The notes under the pieces: generated by a model
What the model was told of the DNA's origin: nothing
Seen by the model: the letters and a program-made list of their open reading frames with translations, nothing else
Databases searched by the model: none
Shown: one piece after another, positions 15,995 through 25,100 of the stretch
Position numbering within the stretch: position 1 is the stretch's first letter
How the letters are laid out: the number at the start of each line of letters is the position of its first letter
Made by a program: the position numbers and the translations under genes
Assembly: GCA_016291375.1 (NCBI GenBank)
Contig: JAEEXE010000019.1
Span: 1 to 53,296 of the forward strand
Direction: 5' to 3'
DNA length: 53,296 nucleotides
Source: Butyrivibrio sp.
GTDB lineage: Bacteria; Bacillota; Clostridia; Lachnospirales; Lachnospiraceae

Positions 15995-18424
15995 TTACTT
16001 AACTACAATATTAACTATTCTGCCGGGAACATAGATTTCTTTTACAATTGTCTTGCCCTCGATCTTATCGGCGATGAGCTCTTTGCCCTTGGCGATAACT
16101 TCATCCTTGGGATCCTCTTTGCCAATGGCAAGAGTTGCCTTAACCTTACCGTTTATCTGAACAGCAATCTCTACTGTATCTTCTACACACTTTGACTCAT
16201 CGTATACGGGCCATGGCTCGAAGGCGATTGTGTTGTCGTGTCCAAGATTCTGCCAGATCTCTTCACCAACGTGAGGACAGATACATGAGAACATCTTAAT
16301 GAAGTTCTCAGCGTACTCTCTGGGACAGCTGCCTTCTTTATATACTGCATTGACAAAGATCATCATCTGAGCGATGGCTGTGTTAAAGCCAAGTGCCTCG
16401 AAATCACCTGTAACCTTCTTAACTGTCTGATGATAAACTTTCTCAAGATTGCCATTGTTCTCATCTGTGATATTACCTGCTTCTGTAAAGAAGGTATATA
16501 CACGGTTGATGAACTTTCTTGCTCCCGTAACTGCTGCTGCGTTCCAGGGCTTTGAAACCTCCAAAGGTCCCATGAACATCTCATAGAGACGAAGAGTATC
16601 AGCGCCGTACTCCCTGACAATATCACTGGGATTAACAACAAACTCAGGGAAACGCTTACCCATCTTAATACCGTTCTCACCAAGGATCATTCCCTGATGT
16701 ACAAGCTTCTTGAAAGGCTCTTTTACAGGAGAAAGTCCCTTGTTGTAAAGGAAGCGGTTCCAGATACGTGAGTACATCAGATGTCCTACAGCATGCTCGG
16801 GACCACCGATATAAAGGTCAACGGGCATCCAGTGCTTAAGGAGTTCCTGATTAGCAAACTCTTTGTCGTTATCGGGATCGATATATCTGAAATAGTACCA
16901 GGAAGAACCTGCGGAACCGGGCATTGTTGATGTCTCCCTTGTTCCCTTAAGTCCGTTCTTGTCATATGCCTTCCACTCAGTTGCATTCTCAAGAGGTGCC
17001 TTGCCGCCGCGACCCTTATAATCCTCAAGTTCAGGAAGGATAACAGGAAGCTCACTGTCATCAAGAAAAACTATGCTTCCGTCCTCTTTGTATACACAAG
17101 GAACGGGCTCGCCCCAGTAACGCTGTCTTGCGAAGATCCATTCACGGAAGTGGTAATTAACCTTCTCCCTTGCAACACCCATATCAACAAGCTTCTTGGT
17201 GATAGCTTTCTTGGCATCTTCTACAGTCATTCCGTTGAACTCCTCAGAATTCATAAGAATGCAGCCCTTGCCAAGATAATCCTGTTTCTCAAAAGCATGT
17301 CCTGAAACATCTACTGTTCCCTCAGGATTGTTGATAACCTGAATGAGAGGAAGTCCGTGAACCTCGGCGTACTCAAAGTCTCTCTGATCGTGAGTAGGTA
17401 CCGCCATAACAGCACCTGTACCATAACTTGCAAGGACGAAGTCACCGATGAACAAAGGTACTTCCTTGCCATTTACAGGGTTGATCGCATAGATTCCCTT
17501 AAGAGGACAACCTGACTTGGTCTTGTTAAGGTCTGTACGATCAAGATCGTTCTTTTTAAGTGTTTCATTTATATATGCCTGAACTTCATCAGGATTTTCA
17601 ACGCGGTCCAAAAGTCCCTTTACGATCTCTCCGTCGGGAGCAAGTACCATAAAGGTAATACCGTAAATGGTCTCGATACATGTTGTGAAGATTGAGAATT
17701 CTCCACCACCAACAATCTTGAAGTCAACCTCTACACCTGTTGACTTACCGATCCAGTTACGCTGGATCTCCTTGGTTGATTCAGGCCAATCAATCTCGTT
17801 AAGACCGTCAAGAAGCTCCTCAGCAAATGCCTGCTGATCGATAACCCACTGCTTCATCATCTTCTTAACAACGGGATATCCTCCACGCTCTGACTTGCCG
17901 TCGATTACCTCGTCGTTGGAAAGAACTGTTCCAAGTTCTTCACACCAGTTAACCGGCATATCGATATGCTTAGCATAACCATCTTCATATAATTTCTTAA
18001 ATATCCACTGTGTCCACTTATAGAACTTGGGATCACTTGTAGCTATCATCTTGGACCAATCATAGTCAAATCCAAGCTCCTTGAGCTGCTTGGAGAAAGT
18101 CTCGATATTCTTCTCTGTGAATCCTGCCGGATGATTACCTGTTGTAACCGCATACTGCTCGGCAGGAAGGCCGAATGAATCGTATCCCATGGGATGCAAT
18201 ACGTTATATCCCTGCATTCTCTTCATACGTGACATTATATCTGTAGCTGTATATCCTTCAGGGTGACCTGCGTGAAGACCTACTCCTGACGGATAAGGGA
18301 ACATATCAAGGGCATAATACTTGGGCTTGGAAAAATCCCAAACATCTGTCTTAAAGGTCTGATTCTCTTCCCAATACTTCTGCCACTTACTTTCTATTGC
18401 GTGATGATTGTATACTTCTGACAT
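15995..18424 (-). CDS. leuS: Leucyl-tRNA synthetase
   Basis: A class I synthetase of about 809 residues, the usual bacterial length. The HIGH motif reads HAGH (51-54) in PYPSGVGLHAGHPEGYTATD. The editing domain is visible from about 220 to 415, and the WAxRYWGEP-type segment ARQRYWGEPVPC, the EHAVGHL motif and the anticodon domain follow in order. The KMSKS loop reads KMGKR (GIKMGKRFPEFV), a variant form. The start is the ATG of MSEVYNHHAIESKW, 10 nt after GGAGGAG; an ATG three codons upstream is too close to that site. The leader is short and shows no T-box. Confidence 0.95.
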   Translation of the reverse strand: MSEVYNHHAIESKWQKYWEENQTFKTDVWDFSKPKYYALDMFPYPSGVGLHAGHPEGYTATDIMSRMKRMQGYNVLHPMGYDSFGLPAEQYAVTTGNHPAGFTEKNIETFSKQLKELGFDYDWSKMIATSDPKFYKWTQWIFKKLYEDGYAKHIDMPVNWCEELGTVLSNDEVIDGKSERGGYPVVKKMMKQWVIDQQAFAEELLDGLNEIDWPESTKEIQRNWIGKSTGVEVDFKIVGGGEFSIFTTCIETIYGITFMVLAPDGEIVKGLLDRVENPDEVQAYINETLKKNDLDRTDLNKTKSGCPLKGIYAINPVNGKEVPLFIGDFVLASYGTGAVMAVPTHDQRDFEYAEVHGLPLIQVINNPEGTVDVSGHAFEKQDYLGKGCILMNSEEFNGMTVEDAKKAITKKLVDMGVAREKVNYHFREWIFARQRYWGEPVPCVYKEDGSIVFLDDSELPVILPELEDYKGRGGKAPLENATEWKAYDKNGLKGTRETSTMPGSAGSSWYYFRYIDPDNDKEFANQELLKHWMPVDLYIGGPEHAVGHLMYSRIWNRFLYNKGLSPVKEPFKKLVHQGMILGENGIKMGKRFPEFVVNPSDIVREYGADTLRLYEMFMGPLEVSKPWNAAAVTGARKFINRVYTFFTEAGNITDENNGNLEKVYHQTVKKVTGDFEALGFNTAIAQMMIFVNAVYKEGSCPREYAENFIKMFSCICPHVGEEIWQNLGHDNTIAFEPWPVYDESKCVEDTVEIAVQINGKVKATLAIGKEDPKDEVIAKGKELIADKIEGKTIVKEIYVPGRIVNIVVK

Positions 18425-18461
18425 GAGATACATACTCCTCCATTCTCAAACTATCTACAAA

Positions 18462-18489
18462 ATTTTACCACATGCAAATATCTTGTCAA
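18462..18489 (-). promoter_or_regulatory. leuS: leuS promoter
   Basis: -35 TTGACA (18484-18489), 16-nt spacer, -10 TAAAAT (18462-18467) preceded by TGTGG. It lies about 40 nt upstream of the leuS start. Confidence 0.7.
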
Positions 18490-18545
18490 ACCTGAAATAC
18501 ATTTAATAAGAAAAAGCGCGGTCAAAAAACAGCTCTTGTCATAAG

Positions 18546-18731
18546 CTACCGATACTTCCCGCCCCGGCGAGCCTTAACTGTAGTTTTTTTGCTGCATTGT
18601 ATCGCAATTATATTTGCGCCAAGGTTGGATAAACATATGCTGCGCTTCATAAACTCACAGATGAACCAAAGAATTTTGTAACTATTCATGCAGATGATTT
18701 TATAACCCTTGTCTGTTTTTCTTAAGGTCAT
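18546..18731 (-). CDS. Possible small protein, doubtful
   Basis: A 61-codon frame starting MTLRKTDKGYKIICMNSYKI, with AGGAAAG a few bases upstream of the ATG and a basic end (KTTVKARRGGKYR). No family is recognised. It lies between leuS and a palindromic element. It may be a remnant of a larger gene or chance. Confidence 0.25.
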   Translation of the reverse strand: MTLRKTDKGYKIICMNSYKILWFICEFMKRSICLSNLGANIIAIQCSKKTTVKARRGGKYR

Positions 18732-18790
18732 ATCACTTTCCTGCATGCGAAGAAAACTGTCTGAAGCAGGGCGCATTATAGTACCATACA

Positions 18791-18915
18791 GTCATGGTCA
18801 TTGTCCGCAAAGCGGACTAACACAATAAATGAAAGCACGAATACCCAAGCTCATAATGAGTTCGGTTATTCGTGCTTTCATTTATTGTAGGTGCTAAGCA
18901 CCGTATGACCATGAC
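18791..18915. repeat. 125-nt cloverleaf-like palindromic element
   Basis: Nested and tandem inverted repeats can fold into a four-way junction. The outer stem GTCATGGTCAT (18791-18801) pairs with ATGACCATGAC (18905-18915). Arm 1 is GTCCGC-AAA-GCGGAC (18803-18817). Arm 2 is a very long hairpin with perfect 22-nt arms (18822-18843 with 18867-18888) plus further pairing down to a TAA loop. Arm 3 is GGTGC-TAA-GCACC (18890-18902). The three terminal loops are AAA, TAA and TAA. There is no open frame and no tRNA features. It resembles a miniature palindromic mobile element. Confidence 0.7.
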
Positions 18916-18957
18916 ATAAAAATAAATCAGCGCCCTGCAAGTTTTTTCATCGCATTT

Positions 18958-19440
18958 TTACTGAATGTACTTTGCTGCCCAGGATTTTAGCTCGTCGCGG
19001 GAAATGCCCACATTGAACTTTCTTCCGCCATCGAAGTGAATGCGGGTGTATGTGTTTTGCAGGTCTTTTATGCTCTTATCAATATCGGTTCCGCCGGAAG
19101 TTGCAAAAAGAACCACATGCTTTCCGGAAAACTCATATTCTTCAAGGAATGAATTGATGATATGGGGCGCCGTGTACCACCAGATAGGAAAGCCCAAAAA
19201 GATCAGATCGGCTCCTTCTACATTTGCAACGCCTCCACCAAGTTCGGGTCTTGATGTAATATCTTTCATCTCTATACTGCTTCTTGATAATTCGTTCTGC
19301 CAGTTAAGATCCTCTGAAGTGTATCTGTTCCTGGGAACTATCTCGTAGATATCTGCTCCTATCTCTGCTGCCAACTGATTGGCAATACTTGCTGTAACTC
19401 CACTAGCTGAAAAATACGCAACCAATACTTTTTTGCTCAT
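18958..19440 (-). CDS. Flavodoxin
   Basis: A 160-residue flavodoxin-fold protein. The FMN phosphate loop reads VAYFSASGVTASIA (about 7-20), replacing the classical T-G-N-T set with SASGVT as in the Flavodoxin_4 group. LIFLGFPIWWYTAPHIIN is the conserved strand and flavin-stacking Trp-Tyr region (about 84-101), and LFATSGGTDIDKS is the third FMN loop. It probably carries electrons or reduces quinone-like compounds in the cytoplasm. The closing segment ISRDELKSWAAKYI is typical of stand-alone members. The gene is followed at 18915 by the palindromic element. Confidence 0.9.
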   Translation of the reverse strand: MSKKVLVAYFSASGVTASIANQLAAEIGADIYEIVPRNRYTSEDLNWQNELSRSSIEMKDITSRPELGGGVANVEGADLIFLGFPIWWYTAPHIINSFLEEYEFSGKHVVLFATSGGTDIDKSIKDLQNTYTRIHFDGGRKFNVGISRDELKSWAAKYIQ

Positions 19441-19467
19441 ATGATCCCCCTCGGATTGTTTTTTTGT

Positions 19468-19767
19468 TCAAACAGGTCTGATAACTAGTTTCTGCGGTTC
19501 AACATGCCTTGATTCGCCTTTCCTTCCTCGGCAGACGATTCCTTCCTCGATATTGATAAGGTCGGCGTGTTCCTTCATGGCTTCCATTATCTGCTTTACC
19601 GCGTTCTCATAATCCTTTGCATCCATGGGAACCACATAGTCGTGATTAAGGTGCTCTGTAGATATGACCGCGGATCTGTATCTGGTGTCATATCTGATTC
19701 CGTAGAAAGTACATATTTCTGTATTGAGAGTTCCGTTACTGTCACTACATTGCATTGCGATATACAT
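19468..19767 (-). CDS. Small hypothetical protein upstream of flavodoxin
   Basis: A 99-residue protein of unrecognised family, starting MYIAMQCSDSNGTLNTEICT and containing YGIRYDTRYRSAVI, a helical segment (KDYENAVKQIMEAMKEHADL) and a basic tail (GRKGESRHVEPQKLVI). The chosen ATG has GGAGG 8 nt upstream; an earlier start would include that site. It ends 27 nt before the flavodoxin start and is probably co-transcribed with it. There is no signal peptide or membrane helix. Confidence 0.65.
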   Translation of the reverse strand: MYIAMQCSDSNGTLNTEICTFYGIRYDTRYRSAVISTEHLNHDYVVPMDAKDYENAVKQIMEAMKEHADLINIEEGIVCRGRKGESRHVEPQKLVIRPV

Positions 19768-19855
19768 GATGTCACCCTCCAAGCAAAACAACTAAAAACA
19801 ATATACAATTGTACACTTTAATGATAATACATTTTAAGGAATTATTCCAATAAAT

Positions 19856-20059
19856 AAAGAGTCGCTTGCGAATCTTTCGCGTGCTGAATATCCTATTCAA
19901 GAACAAAGAGTCGCTTATCACAAGAAAGAATGTCGCTTGCGACATTCTCGCGCCGAGCGCGGTTGCTGAAGGCAACATATTCCTATCGCGCGAGTGCGCA
20001 TCCATAGCGGAGCGCTTTTTATGATATAGGAATTTCGGAGAAATTTCCTATATCATAAA
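19856..20059. repeat. Palindrome-rich intergenic repeat element
   Basis: A gene-free stretch packed with short repeats. AAAGAGTCGCTT occurs twice (19856-19867, 19905-19916) and GTCGCTTGCGA twice (19861-19871, 19932-19942). Hairpins follow in a row: AGAATGTCGC/GCGACATTCT (19927-19948), CGCGC-CGA-GCGCG (19949-19961) and GTTGC/GCAAC (19962-19976). A 19-bp stem with a single bulge and a 3-nt GGA loop closes the set (20018-20059). It looks like an interspersed palindromic repeat rather than coding sequence. Confidence 0.55.
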
Positions 20060-20062
20060 AAA

Positions 20063-20084
20063 ATCCGGCAGAAACCTGCCGGAT
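20063..20084 (-). terminator. Terminator of the FliM-N-like gene
   Basis: A 9-bp stem ATCCGGCAG / CTGCCGGAT with an AAAC loop, followed by seven T residues on the minus strand, 44 nt after the stop codon. Confidence 0.88.
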
Positions 20085-20128
20085 GAATTTTACTGATTTA
20101 ACTTATTGAATTAAATAAATATATCTGA

Positions 20129-20332
20129 TCACTTTCCCATTGAGGCAATAAGTGCATCAATCTCAGCCTGAGAGAGCATCTTGCCCGGATCGGAAGAAAC
20201 TTCTGCTGCCGGTGCTGCAGTTGCTGCCGCTGCGGCTGATACTGCATTGGCACCTCCGCCTGCTTGCGGTGATTTACCCATTATACTGGCAAGCAAAGCC
20301 TGCTGTTCTGCATTAAGTCCGTTAGAATCCAT
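20129..20332 (-). CDS. Small protein with FliM-N-like motifs at both ends
   Basis: 67 residues. The C-terminal 15 (LSQAEIDALIASMGK, 53-67) match the N-terminal peptide of FliM/FliY switch proteins, LSQxEIDAL, which binds phosphorylated CheY. The N-terminus carries a related copy (LNAEQQALLASIMGK, 6-20). Between them is a flexible Gly/Ala/Pro-rich linker (about 21-50). There is no FliM core and no neighbouring flagellar gene. The gene has its own promoter and terminator, so it is a real single-gene unit. A role as a two-headed CheY or switch ligand is inference. Confidence 0.75.
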   Translation of the reverse strand: MDSNGLNAEQQALLASIMGKSPQAGGGANAVSAAAAATAAPAAEVSSDPGKMLSQAEIDALIASMGK

Positions 20333-20408
20333 ATTTTTCCCTCGCCCCTCAAAAGATTGTTACTTTTTTGACTATCATATATACGCACAAACTTCTGAAT
20401 ATATGTAT

Positions 20409-20437
20409 ATTGTATTCAAGAGAAAAAATATCGTCAA
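20409..20437 (-). promoter_or_regulatory. Promoter of the FliM-N-like gene
   Basis: -35 TTGACG (20432-20437), 17-nt spacer, -10 TACAAT (20409-20414). A ~70-nt leader follows, with a GAGGG box before the ATG. I see nothing else in the gap up to the DHH gene at 20640, including no clear terminator for that gene. Confidence 0.75.
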
Positions 20438-20639
20438 ATAAACAAACTATAAATTTGTATAAAGAATATATAACTACCTATCAAGTGCAGAAAAGTACTC
20501 ATCAGCAAGCCTTCTTAAGTTATCCTTGAATTGCAAAAATGATCTAAGATAACATGTCGCATGTATTTTTATCAGTTATTATATGCATTCCGGAGTTCTT
20601 TGATAATTTTTCTCTTGCGGATAATGCCTTGATTTAAAG

Positions 20640-22187
20640 TTATTTTTTTATTTCTTTGTATAACTGGTCAAAAAGGTCTTTCTTTATTATGTAGATATCA
20701 TGCGGATCGTCTTCTCTAAAGGCTATGTAATCTCCCACGGCTCCGGAATAATATTTTTCGTCATCCCAGGCAGTAAAGAGCTTCACACACTTATCAAGAG
20801 GACGTGCATAGATGCTGGCATTTCCCTTGCTTACTGCATGATTAACATACGCCATGACTGATTTCTTTTCACCGGTGACGCTGTTTTTTATGCTTGGATC
20901 ATATTCAAATTTTTTGTCAAAGCTGTCATCAAGGGGTTTGTAGCTCTTTTTAAATTTCTCTTTTGCTATAGGATAAATCTCTCCTGTAATGCCAACCATA
21001 AGATAATGGGACTTATCTATTGTTATATCGATATCGCCTTCAAGCGTTCTGACTGTGATAAGTGTTCCCTTCGGGAAAACATCCGTAAGCTTCACATAGC
21101 CAAACTCCTGCGGAATTTTATCATATTTCTTCATTCCATCCATACTAAGCGTAGTCTCTTTTGCATAAATTACTTCATACATGTTGAAGTATTCATTGAT
21201 CCGCTCATGCAAATAGTCTGTAGCCAGTATGTCAAGCTTGCCGGAAGCTTTTATTTTGGATTCATTATTATCTTTTTTATCTTTGTACTTTTGCTTTAGC
21301 TTCTCAGGTCTTATAGCACCGCCTGCCTTGAATATGTGTCCGCCGCCTCCTCCGAGGTCATCTGCAAGGAAAGCAGCAAGCTCATTGGCATGAACTTCTT
21401 TTACACAGCTTCTTACAGAAAACTTTATCTCCAGAGGACTTACATAATAAGCAAGGCACACGTCAACTCCTGCAGTTTCCAGTGAAAAATCACTCATAAC
21501 TCCAAGAATATTTGGGTCGCAGGCTTCCGCGTGTATAATGAGATACTTCTCTTTTTTGAAATACTCATAATTGAGAATAGCGTTTCCGGTAATCTTAAGT
21601 TCTTTTAATGAGATGTTGGAATTGCTCATCTCAACGATAATGCTCTTATTTACTATCAGTTCATCCTGCATATCGCGGTCCAGAGGATGTGAAACCTCGG
21701 AAAACTTGTTGGTATCAGTATAAAGTCCGTAGTAAAGAGCGGTTGCAAGGAGCGGATTGTCATTAACATCAAGCCCCTCTTTTTTGATGAGGTCCCACAC
21801 AAGAGTAGAGGCACTTCCAAGGTTACTCCTTACGTCAGAAAGCTTTGGAAGATCCGCTGATTTCTGATGATGATCTATCACTGCAACATGTTCGGCTTTA
21901 ATCCTGGACACATTCTTTTGTCCGTACTGGCAGTCAATCGTCACAAGAAGCCCCTTTACCTCATCAAGCTCCGGCTCGTAGGAAACCGGAATCTCAAGCT
22001 TATCAAGCATGATCTTGAGATTGCTCTTTTGAATCTTGTTCTTTCCCCGATAGATAAACTTTGCTTTCTTGCCCATCTTATCAAAGTACCACAAAAGAGC
22101 GTATCCCGAAGCAAGAGCATCGGCATCCGGATTATCATGACACTGAATGGTTATGTTATTAAATTTAAGTAGCTCGCTTAATCTCAT
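20640..22187 (-). CDS. DHH-family phosphoesterase with extra C-terminal region
   Basis: 515 residues. The N-terminal DHH domain has motif I HDNPDADALASG (Asp19, 21, 23), TIDC (Asp85), the DHH triad at 105-107 (VIDHHQKSAD) and YTDTN (Asp157), all needed for two metal ions. The DHHA1 substrate domain ends with GGGGGHIFKAGGAI at about 279-292. Residues 300-515 are an unrecognised extension, longer than in NrnA-type enzymes (about 320 residues). Likely substrates are short oligonucleotides or cyclic-dinucleotide products. It starts 9 nt after the stop of the TIR gene and is probably translated from the same mRNA. Confidence 0.88.
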   Translation of the reverse strand: MRLSELLKFNNITIQCHDNPDADALASGYALLWYFDKMGKKAKFIYRGKNKIQKSNLKIMLDKLEIPVSYEPELDEVKGLLVTIDCQYGQKNVSRIKAEHVAVIDHHQKSADLPKLSDVRSNLGSASTLVWDLIKKEGLDVNDNPLLATALYYGLYTDTNKFSEVSHPLDRDMQDELIVNKSIIVEMSNSNISLKELKITGNAILNYEYFKKEKYLIIHAEACDPNILGVMSDFSLETAGVDVCLAYYVSPLEIKFSVRSCVKEVHANELAAFLADDLGGGGGHIFKAGGAIRPEKLKQKYKDKKDNNESKIKASGKLDILATDYLHERINEYFNMYEVIYAKETTLSMDGMKKYDKIPQEFGYVKLTDVFPKGTLITVRTLEGDIDITIDKSHYLMVGITGEIYPIAKEKFKKSYKPLDDSFDKKFEYDPSIKNSVTGEKKSVMAYVNHAVSKGNASIYARPLDKCVKLFTAWDDEKYYSGAVGDYIAFREDDPHDIYIIKKDLFDQLYKEIKK

Positions 22188-22196
22188 ATACCTATA

Positions 22197-25100
22197 TCAT
22201 CCTATTCCGTAAGCGTCCCTCTGCTCCTGTGGCATCTCGTGGTCCTGCAAAATGTCTTTGGCCTTTTTAATCAGGTCGTCTAAGTTATATCGGCGGAAAT
22301 AACCAAGGTGATTATCAAAGTTTTTATCCTTAGATAAACACGGGAATGTATCTGTAGGAGCATGGTATCCCATAGAGCTTGTAAGATAGCCAAGTTCAAT
22401 GAAACTGTCCAGATCAAAAATATTGGTTATTGATGAATAGTGGAAGTATATGCATGAATGCTCAGTATCAACTGTAAATGTGCTTTCATAGTCTGCAGTA
22501 GAATTTGTCGTATATTCTGTCATTCCGACAAGTTTTCCCGTCATCGCATCATATCTACATAGATTGCCGTCAGTAAACGGTACAACCAGCAAATTTCTTC
22601 CGCTTCCATTCTCTTTTACAAAAACAGGTCTTCGCATTTTTACATCAAGGGTAGGAATAACAGCCATATTATTTCCCTTTATATCTTTTATAACTATATT
22701 TTTTTCATCAGTTAATGCGATAAATTTTCCATCATCATTCATAGATACACACAATGTACCATTCCAACTATCATCATATGAAACGGGATATATTTCATTT
22801 TCATTTATATCAATGATATAATCATCCCCATGCTCATCAGAGCTAAATGTACTGTACGTTGACGCAATATAAATGAAGCCTTGCTTTTCAAAATAATAAA
22901 GTCCCTTGACATTATAATATTTATCCGTGGGAATACGGTATTTGTCTGTCTTTTTAGAAGAAACATCATATACCATTATGTATGTATCCAAAGTCTCATT
23001 TTCCGCGAAAACGATCTTGCCATTTTCATACTCCGGAATATCATTTGTATCATAATTGTAATTATTTATCTTTTCTCTGGTGAATTCTCCTGTTTTATAA
23101 TCCACTGAGACCAGTCCAAGCTCACCGTCTCCCATTTTTGCATTAGACATCAAAAGTTTTCCGTTACATGTTCCGAGGAAAATAAATTGGTATGCTTTTG
23201 CTCCACTTTCAGGCTTAGACAAAACAATGCTTTTAATATACTTCTTATCATTTGGATCAAAAAGATCAAGCACTACGCTTTCATCTACATCCGAAAGTAC
23301 CGCTGCAACATTATCATCCATATATGAATAGTAAATACTGTCCGTCTCAGGTGCGGTCTCATAAACTTCCCATTCATTATCATAAACACCGGAATTATAT
23401 TGTATTATCCGCTTTCCGTTATCGCGCGACAAAAATAACCCTTTTCCTACCGTTGCCTTATCAAGTTCATCCGTAAACCGCAATCTGGAAACAAGAGTAT
23501 TATGATCTCTCTTTTCAGCTTCTACGTACCCTGCCATATGACCGTCACGTGTTATATAATTCGGAGTAGTCATATCTTCGTTTGCAAATGCATATACTAT
23601 TCCTGAATTTAAAGTAAAATGATGAAGTTCTTCTCCGGAATCTACATTCCAAATATCAGAAGCATCTCCTGAATAATAAGCTATGGAGTTATTCTTCTTT
23701 ATATATAGAAAATCAGAAGCATACGCAACATCATTGGTCACAAAATCTTTTTCCCATTTCACGGAAAGATCTTCAGGGTTCAAGCAAATAATCTTTTCTC
23801 TGTCTGTTTTACAAAAAAAAGATGAATAATACTTGGTATTTGTATTCGCGGTATCTTCAATATATGCCATAAAAAGCTCATTATCTGTAGGAAAAAGGAC
23901 TGCCGGTACATAATCACCGTCTGTGTTTTTGCATATTGTTTTTCCCGATGTTATATCATATATTCCTATTCCTACTTTTTTATTTTCATCATGGAAAGTA
24001 AATGCAATCCTTGTATTGTCCTGTGACAAAACAACATTATTTATATCCTCTGACATGTAAAAAGAATCAATCAGCTCTTTGGGGAGCTCATATTTGTCAT
24101 AAATCTTCCCGTCCTCTTTTGAACAGAAGCAAAAAGTCCCACTATTTAACGTAAACATTATATTCCCGTCTTTAGTGATATTTATTACATCATCAATTAT
24201 ATACTCATCTTTTAGTTCCTTTTCCCATAACTGTTCACCTGTTATTGGATTGATGCATACTATAAAATGACTTCCGGCCAATATCGCTTTTTCTTCGGAA
24301 ATGAAAGTAAAGCAAGAAGGAACATCTCTATTATTCTTGGGGCTGTAATTATAGAGCTCTTTATGTTCAGTAGAATCCCATATTTTTATATTGCCGAATC
24401 TGTCTATTGCACACATCATGCTATCTTCGGGAGATGAATAAATTTCCTCAATACTTCCCGACATCTCATAATTCCACGTTGATGTAATGCCACCATCATT
24501 ATTAGGTAAATATGCCATTGAAGCCTGTGTTATCGCCTTAACAGCCTCAGGTACCACCGGTCTGTTCGGAATCTCATCGCTTGGAACAGCACTAAGAGCC
24601 AGGTGAAGCGCATTAATCCTATCTCCGTTTTCAAGCAACTTCTCTGACTCATTTGCAAGATACTTGGACTGGCTGATAAGAGAAGCGCGGTAACTGTCGT
24701 TGACCTTCTTGTTACTGTAGATCATATATCCGGCAAAGGTTAGTGTGACAGCCAGTACGGCAGCAAAAATAGCGGTCAGCCTTTTCATTTTATACTGACG
24801 CTGTCTGTCCATAAGTTCGTTGTAGGAACAGCCAATAAGAGTTGCTGCAAGACGGGGAAGTTCTACGTTCTTGGCTTCTCTTGCAGGCAATCTAAAATCA
24901 CAGGAAAGAGGCTCAACCGGGATTGTTACCGTCTCTTCTATTCCATGTTCATTAACTCTGGTAATCTCTTTATTTTTGAGTATTTCAGGCACCACATCAA
25001 CCGGCTCACCGTCAGCCAGCACTGTAAGAATCTGGTCCTGAGTATGATTCTTTAAAAAGAGCTTTATCTCTCTTTCAACCCACATGGATTTGCAAGTATT

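Noticed and set aside
18425..18545. Possible T-box leader for leuS
   Set aside because: The distance from promoter to start is about 40 nt and no T-box core or antiterminator is visible.
18791..18915. tRNA or tmRNA gene suggested by the cloverleaf shape
   Set aside because: Arm lengths, loop sizes (3 nt) and the lack of TTCGA-type loop or CCA-like end do not fit.
19772..20005. A 77-codon frame across the palindrome-rich element
   Set aside because: Its first half is simply the translation of the repeats, and it overlaps the ribosome site and start of the small gene before flavodoxin.
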